Source: Gloeocapsopsis crepidinum LEGE 06123 (lineage in GTDB: Bacteria > Cyanobacteriota > Cyanobacteriia > Cyanobacteriales > Chroococcidiopsidaceae). Taken from it: DNA of 36,158 bases. A program made the translations under genes and the position numbers. Below the pieces are notes generated by a model. That model worked only from the letters and a program-made list of their open reading frames with translations, had not been told where the DNA came from and made no database searches. Position 1 is the first letter of the stretch. Every line of letters starts with the position of its first letter. The stretch covers positions 1 to 36,158 of the forward strand of contig NZ_JADEWN010000067.1 of assembly GCF_015207655.1 (NCBI RefSeq), written 5' to 3'. Shown here in pieces: positions 8,625-18,056 of this stretch.

Positions 8625-10754
8625 CTACAAAACGAAAATGTCAGCATGAGTCATGTCTAAACCTTTAGGCAGTAGTGCAAACTGCACTTTCTGTGTTGCT
8701 CCTGTACCATCTTCATCAAAAGATAAAGCGCCTGTGTTGCGGTTATAAATAAATCGATGATCCGTCGTTGATGCCGTGCCACCAATAGTAAATTGTGCTG
8801 CGCTAATGTGCGTACCGCGATTCAACTGACAATTAACACCAAAACCAACACCTGAATTAGGTGCGATCGCATAGACAAAAATGCGATCTTCCCCAGCAAC
8901 AAAATCTGTTATCTTATCTATACCTTGGAATGGTTCATAAAAGCCAAAACAGTCGCGTCCGGCATCACCTGTCAGAACATCATCACCAAAGCTGCCAAAG
9001 AGCGTGTCATGACCAGAACCACCAATCAAGGTATCATTGTCAGAACCGCCTCTAAGTTTATCGTCACCGTCACCGCCGTCGAGCGTGCCACCACCTTCGA
9101 GCGTGTCATTTCCAGCACCACCAAACAAAAAGTTAGCTTCGGCACCAAACTCCATGTCACGCAGTAAGTCGTTGCCTGCGCCACCTCTTAGCGTATCGTT
9201 GTCAAATCCGCCTTGGAGTGTATCGTTACCTAGTCCGCCATCTAAACTGTCGTCGCCGAAACTGCCATCTAATTTATCGTTGCCAGATTCACCAAATATC
9301 GTGTCGTTTCCATCGCCTCCCTGTAGCGAATCATTGCCGTCGTCACCCGATAACAGATCGTCGCCCCCGCTGCCATTAAGCGTATCGTTACCACCACCAC
9401 CGTAAAGGCGATCGTCACCGAAACTCGCGTCTATTTTATCGTTACCAAGTCCACCGGATAAGATATTATTGCCGCTGTTGCCGTAGATAATATTGTTGAG
9501 TGCATTGCCAGTGCCATTGATGTTGCGATCGCCACCTAAGGACAAATTTTCAAGATGATTACCTAGGGTGTAACTTACCGTTGATTCAACCCAATCAATT
9601 CCTTCATTTGCAAATTCGATAGTTGTACTACTAATGCTATTAACAATGTAATAGTCGTTTCCAGTACCACCAACTAACGTATCATTGCCTACACTACCAT
9701 CTAAAAAATCATTACCTGCACCACCATATAAGTTGTTGTTAGCATCGTTACCAACAAGAATATTATCTAAAGTATTACCTATAGCAAAGCTAGGACTATT
9801 GATATTGCTTTGCACTGTAATTAGTGGATTACCAATACCAATTAAACCGTCGTCTGTAAGAACTAAGTGTTCTATATGCTCGCCTAAAACGTAACTTATT
9901 GAGGAATAAACAGTGTCAGTACCTTGATTGGGTAACTCAACAATCTTGTCATTAAGAGTGTCTATATAGTAAACATCGTCGCCAAACCCACCAACTAACG
10001 TGTCGTTGCCAAAACTGCCATCGAGCGTGTCATTTCCACCTTTTCCATAAAGTTTATTATTAGCATCGTTACCAGTAATAAAATTGTCTAACGAATTTCC
10101 TGTACCTTTAATAGGCTGATTACCACTAAGAACTAAATTCTCTACATACTGCCCTAGAGTATAATTAACAGAGGCATATACAGTATCGATGTCTGCGTCA
10201 ACAATTTCTATATTCCAGTTTTCATCATACATTTCTACTGGATTAATGGTTTCAATGACTACATCACCACTACTATCAACTATGTAGACATCATCACCAA
10301 TTCCACCGATTAGCGTGTCATTACCCAAACCACCATCTAAAATATCGTCCCCTAAGTGACCGTAAAGCTGATCGTTATCTCTACCACCATAAAGATAGTC
10401 ATCACCAGCACCGCCATAGAGAGTGTCTGTACCGAAGCCGCCGTAAAGAGTGTCATCTCCTTTACCGCTTGCAAGTAGGTCGTTACCTACTTCTCCATAG
10501 AGAAGATCGTAACCATTATTCCCTTCGAGGGTGTCATTGCCAATACCACCGTAAAGGATATCTAGCCCTATACCACCTACTAAACTGTCATCGCCAGTAC
10601 CGCCGTAAATTGTGTCGTTTCCAACTAACCCTAACAAGGTATCATTCCCCGAAAGACTATGAGCGTTGTCGCCAACTGCCCAACCTAAGATTTTGTCTGC
10701 ACCTGGAGTGCCTTTGATTAAATCTGGTTTCTTAGTGCCATGTATAGTTGACAT
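8625..10754 (-). CDS. Large RTX calcium-binding protein, predicted T1SS cargo
   Basis: A 709-residue acidic protein built of glycine- and aspartate-rich nonapeptides (GGxGxDxLx) that form calcium-filled beta-rolls. Nonapeptide blocks lie at about 14-160, 224-263, 325-369 and 417-600. The first three are followed by a degenerate module with the pattern (S/N)xxYxLGxxxExLxL (about 185-215, 280-310 and 385-415). Residues 601-709 resemble the serralysin-type C-terminal domain, with DKITDF (613-618), a YNRNTGALSFDEDGTG stretch and a final DIFVL, the position of the uncleaved T1SS signal. There is no N-terminal signal peptide and only two cysteines, both in the C-terminal domain. No catalytic domain is visible, so it is a structural or adhesive surface protein by elimination. 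AGGAGA lies just upstream of the ATG. Confidence 0.92.
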   Translation of the reverse strand: MSTIHGTKKPDLIKGTPGADKILGWAVGDNAHSLSGNDTLLGLVGNDTIYGGTGDDSLVGGIGLDILYGGIGNDTLEGNNGYDLLYGEVGNDLLASGKGDDTLYGGFGTDTLYGGAGDDYLYGGRDNDQLYGHLGDDILDGGLGNDTLIGGIGDDVYIVDSSGDVVIETINPVEMYDENWNIEIVDADIDTVYASVNYTLGQYVENLVLSGNQPIKGTGNSLDNFITGNDANNKLYGKGGNDTLDGSFGNDTLVGGFGDDVYYIDTLNDKIVELPNQGTDTVYSSISYVLGEHIEHLVLTDDGLIGIGNPLITVQSNINSPSFAIGNTLDNILVGNDANNNLYGGAGNDFLDGSVGNDTLVGGTGNDYYIVNSISSTTIEFANEGIDWVESTVSYTLGNHLENLSLGGDRNINGTGNALNNIIYGNSGNNILSGGLGNDKIDASFGDDRLYGGGGNDTLNGSGGDDLLSGDDGNDSLQGGDGNDTIFGESGNDKLDGSFGDDSLDGGLGNDTLQGGFDNDTLRGGAGNDLLRDMEFGAEANFLFGGAGNDTLEGGGTLDGGDGDDKLRGGSDNDTLIGGSGHDTLFGSFGDDVLTGDAGRDCFGFYEPFQGIDKITDFVAGEDRIFVYAIAPNSGVGFGVNCQLNRGTHISAAQFTIGGTASTTDHRFIYNRNTGALSFDEDGTGATQKVQFALLPKGLDMTHADIFVL

Positions 10755-11568
10755 TTTTTCTCCTGCTTTTCCTCAACCACATTCAAGGTGTAACTTTAAC
10801 TAACGAATTGCCACATCAGTTTGAATACACGCTTTATGTTTTGATTTGATTTTTCTATAAAAGTTTCAGCGCTAAGACAGGTTTTTCTGCAAAAAGTGCT
10901 GATAAAAATGACGATAGAGAAGTTGAGTGAGCCAACTTTTATAATGAACAAAATGCTGAATTCTTAAAAAACTTGCATCTATTTCTGGTTAGATTTTTAG
11001 GAAAATCAGTAGTTTACAAAACACTGGTATCAAAAAACATCTCGTACTGATTTTATCTAATCTTAAGTGCGTAGCTAATGAGGGAAATTGATGTATGATT
11101 TTATCAGCAAATACTTTAAACTCAATTGAATGAATTCCAGAGATTACCTCAAATCTAAAATAAGAAAATTCTCCTGATTTTCAATAACTAGTATTAAAGT
11201 ATTACTTCTACGTATGTAATTTTATAAATTTTCGATGAAGACTTGATGAAAAATTTATGAAATACAACTCAATATTTTAGGATTGCTAGCAGTTCAAAGA
11301 AAACTCTGCCCTAGCATATTTTAAGCAAAGTTTGATAAGTTCACAATTAAATTAGTGGGAAAATGGCATCTATCAAAAAGTAGAGATAGATGTGTGTTAT
11401 TGTTTACATGAGCAGTAGGTAAAATCTCAGAAACAAATAAAAAGTTAACGCTTCTGTATTGACAACTAAGATGAGGCGATCGCATGACTTCAATATTTTT
11501 ACAAAAAATCCTCACGTTTGAACAGTGAGGAATCTTAGTGAAGAATGAGTTGCTTACAAGTAGATACT
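10755..11568. other. 814-bp AT-rich gap between the two RTX genes
   Basis: No convincing gene is present. The only open frame of any size lies downstream of the small RTX gene and has atypical composition. The right end holds the terminator of the small RTX gene (11503-11531). The left end holds the ribosome-binding site of the large RTX gene (10759-10764, minus strand), so the promoter of the secretion genes most likely lies here. I could not find a strong -35/-10 pair on the minus strand. Confidence 0.5.
11503..11531 (-). terminator. Rho-independent terminator of the small RTX gene
   Basis: Read on the minus strand, a perfect 7-bp stem (TCCTCAC/GTGAGGA) with a 9-base loop is followed directly by six T residues. 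It starts 38 bases after the stop codon of the small RTX gene. This indicates that the small RTX gene is a separate transcript from the secretion genes further downstream. Confidence 0.75.
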
Positions 11569-12162
11569 CTACCAAATCATTAATTGTGTATTAACATCAA
11601 AGCTTGTGCCTGGTTGTAATTGAGCGACTTGACTTTCAACAGAGTTACCATTTATGTACTCTGTATATAACAGAGCACCAGTACTGTTGTTATATGAAAA
11701 GGAACCTTGATAGAAGCCCGTAAAGCTGGCAACAATTATGTCTCCTTGCTTTGCGTTGAAGTCTGCGATCGTTGCATGAGCAGATGGGTTATTTAGGATA
11801 AAGAGATCTGCACCTACGCCACCAGTCAGTGTATCACTACCGATTCCACTTTCAAGCGTATCATCACCTTTTCCGCCCTTGAGATGATTATTACCTGCAA
11901 AGCCTATGAGATAGTCATTACCTGCACCACCAAGTAGAGTATCATTACCTGCATCACCAATAAGAGTGTCATTACCTACGCCGCCATCTAAATAGTCGTT
12001 ACCAGCACCACCCTCAAGATAGTCATGACCACCTCCACCAAAGAGACTGTCATTTCCAGTGTCACCAACTAGGGTGTCATTGCCTTTATAGCCATAAATT
12101 ATGTCTCCAGAATTTGAGCCTAATATGTAGTCAGCTTCACCAGTGCCAAAGTAATTTGCCAT
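11569..12162 (-). CDS. Small RTX calcium-binding protein, predicted T1SS cargo
   Basis: A 197-residue protein with about a dozen nonapeptides of the GGxGxDxLx type from residue 15 to 118 (for example [19 protein letters not shown]). A roughly 75-residue C-terminal domain follows, with [14 protein letters not shown] and a [13 protein letters not shown] stretch analogous to the tail of the large RTX protein. There is no signal peptide and no cysteine. The start is supported by AGGAG 8 bases upstream of the ATG. It precedes the large RTX gene on the same strand but has its own terminator. Likely exported by the T1SS encoded at 3144-7552; the function outside the cell is unknown. Confidence 0.88.
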   Translation of the reverse strand: MANYFGTGEADYILGSNSGDIIYGYKGNDTLVGDTGNDSLFGGGGHDYLEGGAGNDYLDGGVGNDTLIGDAGNDTLLGGAGNDYLIGFAGNNHLKGGKGDDTLESGIGSDTLTGGVGADLFILNNPSAHATIADFNAKQGDIIVASFTGFYQGSFSYNNSTGALLYTEYINGNSVESQVAQLQPGTSFDVNTQLMIW

Positions 12163-12485
12163 ATTAATTTCTCCTAATATTTCCTAATTCTTGATACAAG
12201 ATAAAAACTTTAGATTTTGTTAATGTTTTGCGTATTTTCTCGGAAGAATCCTGATCAATACACTTATGTAGTTTGTTGCTGTTTTGCTTTAAGTTGAAGC
12301 TAGATCAAATTTAAGTGTATCCACCGATTTTTGTCTGTCACTTAAGGTCATTTAAAGTCACACTTCATGAAAAAAATTGAGAACTTTACTGAAATTCGGT
12401 GAACTCACTGATTTGACGTCTGTAAATCTGCGGGTAAGCTAGGAAGCAAAACAAAGTACTATAAATATCACTGTATAGTTGAATA
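12163..12485. other. 323-bp divergent intergenic region
   Basis: This AT-rich region separates the minus-strand small RTX gene from the plus-strand HTH gene and must hold both promoters. The ribosome-binding site of the RTX gene (complement of CTCCT, 12171-12175) is the only element I can place with confidence. No tandem repeat or hairpin with a T-run is seen. Confidence 0.45.
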
Positions 12486-13064
12486 ATGGATATTGAAGAA
12501 GCATTACTCGTTATAGATATAGCTTTAGAGAACATTTTTTTAAGTAATATACAAGAGCTAGTCTTGCGGCAATCTTGGGAAGGCAAAACATATCCAGAAA
12601 TTGCAGAAAGCTATGGATATGAGGCTAATTACATCAAAAATGTTGGTTATAAATTGTGGAGTTTACTTTCGCAAGCTTTTGCAGAAGAAGTCACAAAAAG
12701 TAATTTTCGCTCAGTTATCAGAAGACAAGCTACTCAGATGCTAACCAAGCCACGCACTAAATATGAAACAAATAATGATAGTAAAAATACGCAAAATACT
12801 ACAGATGCATTGAAAGAGATAAAATCCCTTGATCCTCAACTATCGCAGTACAATAGCGATGATAATTCAACTTCAAATCAGCATTTAGTAGCAATAAATA
12901 TTGTCAAGCAGTGTATGGAATGTCCGCTGATGGCACTATTTAAACCAAGTAAAAATTGCCAAGAATTCAGTACAAAATTTCACTTAGTTCGCTTAGCTAT
13001 TGAAACCGACGATATAACGAGCAATCAAGTCCAGACTAATAAATCTATATGCGCAATCAGCTAA
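12486..13064 (+). CDS. Stand-alone HTH protein with vWA-MoxR/STAND-type N-terminal domain
   Basis: A 192-residue protein. Residues 1-82 match, by eye, the sigma-region-4-like helix-turn-helix module found at the N-terminus of many large cyanobacterial NB-ARC/WD40 and vWA-MoxR-associated proteins: an N-terminal helix, then GKTYPEIAESYGYEANYIKN as the HTH core, then VGYKLWSLLSQAF and a VTKSNFRSVIRRQ end. In those proteins an ATPase or protease domain follows. Here it is replaced by about 110 polar residues rich in Asn, Gln, Ser and Thr, with a small cysteine cluster (CMECP and KNCQEF, near 139-162). The C-terminus therefore looks either disordered or unrelated to known partners. It converges with the relA/spoT gene, 17 bp apart. 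It could be a truncated STAND protein or a genuine single-domain adaptor. Confidence 0.7.
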   Translation: MDIEEALLVIDIALENIFLSNIQELVLRQSWEGKTYPEIAESYGYEANYIKNVGYKLWSLLSQAFAEEVTKSNFRSVIRRQATQMLTKPRTKYETNNDSKNTQNTTDALKEIKSLDPQLSQYNSDDNSTSNQHLVAINIVKQCMECPLMALFKPSKNCQEFSTKFHLVRLAIETDDITSNQVQTNKSICAIS

Positions 13065-13081
13065 TGACTTGTTATTCAACG

Positions 13082-15373
13082 TTAATCTTCAGCTTGACTA
13101 ATACGGCGTAAATTAATGACATCGCTCATTTTTTTAATCTGTACAAAAACACGATCAAGCTGTTCGCGATCGCGGATATCAATCCCTAAATCAATTAAAG
13201 CAGGTTGCCCGTTGGATGTTTTGACTTGAGCGTTGCGCACATTAATTCCTTGATCGCTGAGGCGTGACAGAATATCTTTGAGAATTCCTACGCGATCAAT
13301 TGCTTCAATTTGAATATTGACAGTGTAAGTCTGCGGGCGATTTCTTTCTGAGTTATTGTGATTCCAACTAACCGGAATTAAGCGATCGCCTTCTATAGTT
13401 TCAACATTCTGACACCCTTGACGGTGAATTGAAATGCCACGGCTGTTGCGCGTAACGACTCCAATAATAGATTCGCCTGGAATTGGAGTACAGCATTTAG
13501 CCAAGTGATACAACAAACCTTCTACTCCAGCAATAGGAGAATCACTTGCCCGCGAACTCGGTAATGGTGCTTCTTTTTGTGTTTTGGTAGAAGACGGTAA
13601 AACTGTGACATCTTCTGTTTGCGCGATGGGTTGTTGGGCTTTGATGATTTCTCGCCAACGATTGAGAACAAGATTTAAAGTGATTTCACCGTAACCCAAC
13701 GCCGCTAGGAGTTCTTCTACGCCGTGATAGTTACATTTTTCGGCTACTGCTTGCATAGGTTCTGATTTAAGCAGCGCTTCAAATCCTGTTTTACCGAGTT
13801 CTTTTTCTAACAACTCGCGTCCCCGTGCAACATTTTCTTCACGGTGCGATCGCTTGTACCATTGACGAATTCGGTTTTTTGCCCCAGTTGTCACGACAAA
13901 GTTGAGCCAATCTAAACTTGGATGGCTATTCTTTTGAGTCAGAATGTCTACAATATCGCCGTTCTTCAACCGCGTATCCAACGTTACCATTCGCTCGTTA
14001 ACACGCGCACCACAACAATGATTGCCGACTTCTGTATGAATACGATAGGCAAAATCAACTGGTGTTGCACCTGCAGTTAGCGAAACAACATCACCTTTGG
14101 GGGTAAAAACGTAAACGTCGTCTTCAAACAAGTTATCTTTAACGCTATCAAGATACTCTTGAGCATCATTGACATCTTTGAGGTCATTTTGCCATTCAAG
14201 GATTTGCCGCAACCAAGTAAATCGTTCCTCACTAGTCTTTAACTGACTGTGGCTAGAACTTCCTGTTTCCTTATACTTCCAATGCGCGGCAATTCCATAT
14301 TCAGCAATGTGGTGCATTTCAATCGTCCGAATTTGCACCTCTAAAGGACGCCCAGTAAAACCGACAACTGCTGTATGCAAAGATTGGTAGCGGTTAGGCT
14401 TGGGTAAACCGATATAATCCTTGAATCTACCAGGAATTGGTTTAAATGCGTCGTGAACCTCGGCTAATGCCCTATAACATTCTTCTTTTGTATTGACAAT
14501 GATCCGAATCGCAGCAATATCATAAATTTCATGAAATTCTTTTTGTTGCCGCTGCATTTTCTGATAAATTCCATAAAGGTGCTTTGGACGACCGCTGATA
14601 TCGATACATTGAATCTCAGCTTGCTCCATCCGCGCCTTTAGTACATCGACGACTCGTGTTAATCGAGCTTCTCGATTTACCCGTTTTTCGGCAACTAAGT
14701 CTTGAATTTGACGATATGCTTCGGGTTCTAGGTACTTAAACGCCAAGTCTTCTAATTCCCACTTAAACCGCCCGATACCCAATCGATTAGCCAATGGAGC
14801 AAAAATTTCGCGTGTTTCTAGTGCAATTCGTCGCTGTTTTTCTGGTGCTAGATGTTCCAATGTACGCATGTTGTGCAGGCGATCGGCAAGTTTGACCACA
14901 ATCACGCGGATATCTTTTGCCATTGCCAAGAACATCCGGCGAAAATTCTCAGCTTGACGCTCAGTTTTGCTGGAAAATTTTTGTGAAAACTCGGAAAGCT
15001 TCGTTACTCCTTCGACTAATTGACGGACTTCATTACCAAACCGCTGTTCAATTTCTTCGATCGAGATATCCGTATCTTCCACTACATCATGGAGAAATCC
15101 TGCGGCGATCATGGCACTACTACCACCGAGATCCCGTAATAACCCTGCAACAGCAATTGGGTGACAGATATATGGTTCGCCAGATTTGCGGTATTGCCCT
15201 TGATGCAAATCATACGCAAAGCTAAAAGCCAAGCAAATCAAGCTATTGTCAGCTTGTTCTGAATGCTGATGACTATCCTGCGGTGCAACTAAACAGTTTT
15301 GCAGCCATTGGGGAAGGTCAACATCAAAGGCGAGTGAGGTAGCATGAGTAACGGTGGAAACAGCGGCGTTCAT
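13082..15373 (-). CDS. spoT: Bifunctional (p)ppGpp synthetase/hydrolase, RelA/SpoT family
   Basis: A long RSH enzyme (763 residues from this start) that makes and degrades the stringent-response alarmone (p)ppGpp. In order: an HD hydrolase domain with HDVVEDTD (about 95-102) and KLADRLHNMRTL (161-172), a synthetase domain with RFKDYIGLPKPNRYQSLHTAV, a TGS domain (VYVFTPKGDVVSLTAGATP), a zinc-finger-like CCTPIPGE segment and a C-terminal ACT domain. The intact HD pair and the RFKD (not EFDD) synthetase motif point to a bifunctional Rel/SpoT enzyme. An in-frame GTG at 15433 would add 20 residues (MEHSTHIL...). I prefer the ATG at 15373 because the extension looks non-conserved and neither start has a strong ribosome-binding site. 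The cyanobacterial gene is called relA, spoT or rel in different annotations. Confidence 0.93.
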   Translation of the reverse strand: MNAAVSTVTHATSLAFDVDLPQWLQNCLVAPQDSHQHSEQADNSLICLAFSFAYDLHQGQYRKSGEPYICHPIAVAGLLRDLGGSSAMIAAGFLHDVVEDTDISIEEIEQRFGNEVRQLVEGVTKLSEFSQKFSSKTERQAENFRRMFLAMAKDIRVIVVKLADRLHNMRTLEHLAPEKQRRIALETREIFAPLANRLGIGRFKWELEDLAFKYLEPEAYRQIQDLVAEKRVNREARLTRVVDVLKARMEQAEIQCIDISGRPKHLYGIYQKMQRQQKEFHEIYDIAAIRIIVNTKEECYRALAEVHDAFKPIPGRFKDYIGLPKPNRYQSLHTAVVGFTGRPLEVQIRTIEMHHIAEYGIAAHWKYKETGSSSHSQLKTSEERFTWLRQILEWQNDLKDVNDAQEYLDSVKDNLFEDDVYVFTPKGDVVSLTAGATPVDFAYRIHTEVGNHCCGARVNERMVTLDTRLKNGDIVDILTQKNSHPSLDWLNFVVTTGAKNRIRQWYKRSHREENVARGRELLEKELGKTGFEALLKSEPMQAVAEKCNYHGVEELLAALGYGEITLNLVLNRWREIIKAQQPIAQTEDVTVLPSSTKTQKEAPLPSSRASDSPIAGVEGLLYHLAKCCTPIPGESIIGVVTRNSRGISIHRQGCQNVETIEGDRLIPVSWNHNNSERNRPQTYTVNIQIEAIDRVGILKDILSRLSDQGINVRNAQVKTSNGQPALIDLGIDIRDREQLDRVFVQIKKMSDVINLRRISQAED

Positions 15374-15653
15374 AGGATCGGGCGGCAAAGATGGATGGTG
15401 GATATTGGGTAAGATATGTGTGGAATGCTCCACTGTTATTCAAAGTTGCGATCGTGCATTAATCAAAAAATTTATAAGGTAAAATTATCATCGCTTAGAC
15501 TAGATTAAGTAGTATCTGCGAAAAATACTAAATCCGAAAATTGCGCTATCAACTCAAACTTATAAATAAGCATGAGTTATCGTTAGCTCTGAAACAGAGT
15601 TTATGCTACGGGGCAAAATTCTTTACATTAATAATATCGTAAGAAGCTACTGA

Positions 15654-16019
15654 ATGTTGTCTAATTTTCATTATCAGAGCTATCAAGAATTTGCTGCAGT
15701 TCTAAAGCAGTTACAAGCAAATGCCAATCGGGCACAGCCAGATGTTGTCAAACTGCACGAGGTTTTTCAGCAAGCACAACGGCTGTTTGGGCAGCAAATT
15801 ATCACGCTAGATTCTAGCGATTTAGAGCCGAGTGTCGCATCCCGCGTACGTTCCTATCACACTGAAATTGATAAACAGCTGAAGTTGCTAAGGATGGATA
15901 TGACCTTTTTACAAGCAGCACGGCAACCTGAGACAATTATTGCCAGAAAAGAGCAAATTTGTCTCCGAATTCAAACTTTAATCAACTATTGCAATGTTTT
16001 ATTAGAGGTGAGTGCATAG
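15654..16019 (+). CDS. patD: PatD-like heterocyst frequency control protein
   Basis: A 121-residue, mainly helical soluble protein with the pattern YQSYQEFAAVLKQLQ at the N-terminus and CLRIQTLINYCNVLLEVSA at the C-terminus. Length and pattern recall PatD, which in Anabaena limits heterocyst frequency and modulates FtsZ assembly. I recognise it from memory of the family only. It is divergent from the relA/spoT gene. The ATG follows an AAGAAG sequence about 7 bases upstream that can serve as ribosome-binding site. If the host does not make heterocysts, the protein may act on cell division instead. An unrelated small helical protein is the alternative. Confidence 0.5.
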   Translation: MLSNFHYQSYQEFAAVLKQLQANANRAQPDVVKLHEVFQQAQRLFGQQIITLDSSDLEPSVASRVRSYHTEIDKQLKLLRMDMTFLQAARQPETIIARKEQICLRIQTLINYCNVLLEVSA

Positions 16020-16032
16020 TTGATTGCGGTGG

Positions 16033-16051
16033 TCACTTGCTCACTTGCTCA
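16033..16051. repeat. 8-bp tandem repeat TCACTTGC
   Basis: Two and a half copies of TCACTTGC lie directly after the PatD-like gene. The period is 8 rather than the usual 7 of the other repeats in the window. The rest of this 279-bp gap shows no clear gene. Confidence 0.45.
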
Positions 16052-16298
16052 TCATGAATTTACTACTTGCCCATCAAATGACACCTACAGATTTGCTATT
16101 CGGGCATGTGCAGTTCCAGTCTATAATTTTTTCTTTGTCAGAAGTACCAGATGAAGTGCAAAAATAATTTACTTAGTAGCAAATTCTTGAAGCGATCGCA
16201 TTTATGTTATCACTCTGCTGTCATCTGGTAAAAAGGCAACAGTTATGACGTTGACACATCACTAATAGCGCAGCAACAATTTATTGCAGAATACCAAT

Positions 16299-17933
16299 AT
16301 GAGCGAAGCCTTATTTCGTATTGAAAATCTCAAAGTTGCCTATCCACAATCCGAAACGCAGCAACTACAATGGGCTGTTGATGATGTGTCTTTGACGCTG
16401 AATCGCGGTGAACGGCTAGGTTTGGTGGGAGAATCAGGCTGTGGAAAATCGACGTTGGGACGCGCAGCCATGCGGTTGCTACCAACATCAACTCAAATTG
16501 AGGGTAAAGTCGCATTTGAGGGGAAATCAGTTTTTGATTTTACTCCGACACAGTTAAGGCATTTTCGCGGTGAAGCTGTCGCTTTAATTTTTCAAGATCC
16601 CATGACACGTCTCGATCCTTTGATGACGATTGGGGATCATTGTACCGAGACACTCAAAGCCCACCAACCGCACTTATCACAACGCCAAGCAAAAGAAACT
16701 GCGATCGCAACCTTAGAAGCTGTGAAAATACCTGCGAGTCGCTGGAGTCAGTATCCGCATGAATTTAGCGGTGGAATGCGCCAACGAGTTGCAATAGCAC
16801 TCGCGTTGTTACTGAATCCCAAATTGATTGTTGCAGATGAACCGACGACAAGTTTAGATGTTACGGTAGCAGCGCAGATATTACAAGAATTAACTCGCTT
16901 GTGCCGCGATCGCGATATGGCACTGTTATTGATTTCGCACGATTTGGCATTAGTCGGGGAATACTGCGATCGCATCGGTGTGATGTTTAATGGGAAACTC
17001 GTTGAAATCGGTGCTTCGCAGTCTGTTTTTCGCGATCCCCAGCACGAATATACGCGTTCTCTTCTCAAAGCCGCATTGCACCTGCAAGCTGGAGGAAATA
17101 AAGTTGTAGGCGATCGCGATCGCCATCCAATTTTACGACTAACAAACTTAAAACAACATTATTCTCTAGAAAGTAATTTTATTGAACGACTGTTTCAAGG
17201 AAAAAATCAAACAATCAAAGCAGTTGATGGAGTCACTCTAGAACTATATCAGGGGGAAATATTAGGATTAGTTGGCGAGTCGGGATGCGGTAAAAGTACG
17301 CTATCACGAACAATTTTGCAGCTGATTCGTCCGACATCGGGAAAAGTAGAGTTGCAAGGAACAGATATTACTGCCTTGCCAAAAGCAGGATTGCGTTCTT
17401 ATCGGCGACAAATGCAAATGATATTTCAAGATCCTCATGCTTGTCTCAATCCTGCCATGACAGTGGGACAAAGTATTGCCGATCCGTTGTTGATTCATCA
17501 TTTAGCTGATGTTACTTCAGCAAAAAAGCAAGTTTTGCAAATGCTCGAACGCGTCGGTTTGACACCTGCTACAGAGTATTATGAACGATACCCAAGTCAT
17601 CTTTCTGGCGGACAACAGCAACGAGTCGCGATCGCCCGTGCATTGATTACACATCCCAAGCTGATCATTTGCGATGAACCTGTGAGTATGTTAGATGCTA
17701 GCGTACAGGCGCAAGTGTTAGACTTGATGCTGGAATTGAAGCGGGAGTTTGATCTAACGTATCTATTTATTACGCACGACCTTTGGGTCGCAAGATTTTT
17801 ATGCGATCGCATTGCAGTGATGAATGCAGGGCAAATTGTTGAAATTGGTCCTACACAGGAAATTTTTGATCGTCCAAAACACGCTTACACGCAAACTTTA
17901 CTGCAAGCTGCCCCTTTACTCGCAAAAACTTAA
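16299..17933 (+). CDS. Oligopeptide-type ABC transporter ATPase with two fused ATP-binding domains
   Basis: A 544-residue protein made of two complete ABC ATPases, equivalent to DppD and DppF fused, as in YejF. The first domain has Walker [13 protein letters not shown], signature [12 protein letters not shown] and Walker [13 protein letters not shown]. The second has [24 protein letters not shown] and [12 protein letters not shown]. Each domain keeps a family-specific C-terminal extension (HEYTRSLL in the first, HAYTQTLL in the second), typical of oligopeptide and nickel importers. An in-frame TTG at 16284 would add five residues; the ATG at 16299 directly precedes the conserved start [12 protein letters not shown] and is preferred. 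No permease or binding protein is encoded nearby, so its partners are elsewhere. Confidence 0.92.
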   Translation: MSEALFRIENLKVAYPQSETQQLQWAVDDVSLTLNRGERLGLVGESGCGKSTLGRAAMRLLPTSTQIEGKVAFEGKSVFDFTPTQLRHFRGEAVALIFQDPMTRLDPLMTIGDHCTETLKAHQPHLSQRQAKETAIATLEAVKIPASRWSQYPHEFSGGMRQRVAIALALLLNPKLIVADEPTTSLDVTVAAQILQELTRLCRDRDMALLLISHDLALVGEYCDRIGVMFNGKLVEIGASQSVFRDPQHEYTRSLLKAALHLQAGGNKVVGDRDRHPILRLTNLKQHYSLESNFIERLFQGKNQTIKAVDGVTLELYQGEILGLVGESGCGKSTLSRTILQLIRPTSGKVELQGTDITALPKAGLRSYRRQMQMIFQDPHACLNPAMTVGQSIADPLLIHHLADVTSAKKQVLQMLERVGLTPATEYYERYPSHLSGGQQQRVAIARALITHPKLIICDEPVSMLDASVQAQVLDLMLELKREFDLTYLFITHDLWVARFLCDRIAVMNAGQIVEIGPTQEIFDRPKHAYTQTLLQAAPLLAKT

Positions 17934-17935
17934 CA

Positions 17936-17949
17936 AGCCACTAGCCACT
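17936..17949. repeat. Heptamer repeat AGCCACT x2
   Basis: Two exact copies of AGCCACT directly follow the ABC ATPase stop codon. This is the complement of the AGTGGCT unit seen at 3109 and in the zwf-opcA gap. Confidence 0.55.
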
Positions 17950-18056
17950 ACCTCACAAAAACAGTAAATTGTCAAGTGATTTTTTCTCAACGAATGTGCG
18001 ATAAATTCTTTCCAAATGAGTAGGACTACAGTGTTCTAGCGATCGCCTGACATTGT

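Noticed and set aside
9037-9405. A long plus-strand frame rich in Ser and Pro opposite the large RTX gene
   Set aside because: It is the complement of the GGxGxDxLx repeats, whose biased codons keep the opposite strand open. It has no ribosome-binding site and no protein-like composition.
11321-11575. An 84-residue minus-strand frame after the small RTX gene
   Set aside because: It crosses the terminator at 11503-11531, overlaps the end of the RTX gene and has an unlikely composition without recognisable pattern.
8500-12162. The regularly repeated sequence in the RTX genes as a CRISPR array
   Set aside because: The repeats have a period of 27 bases or multiples of 9, diverge in sequence, stay in one open frame and encode GGxGxDxLx; they are protein repeats.
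16054-16167. A 37-residue plus-strand frame starting MNLLLAHQMTPTDLLFG
   Set aside because: There is no ribosome-binding site, it begins in the tandem repeat, and no family is recognised; chance is the simpler explanation.
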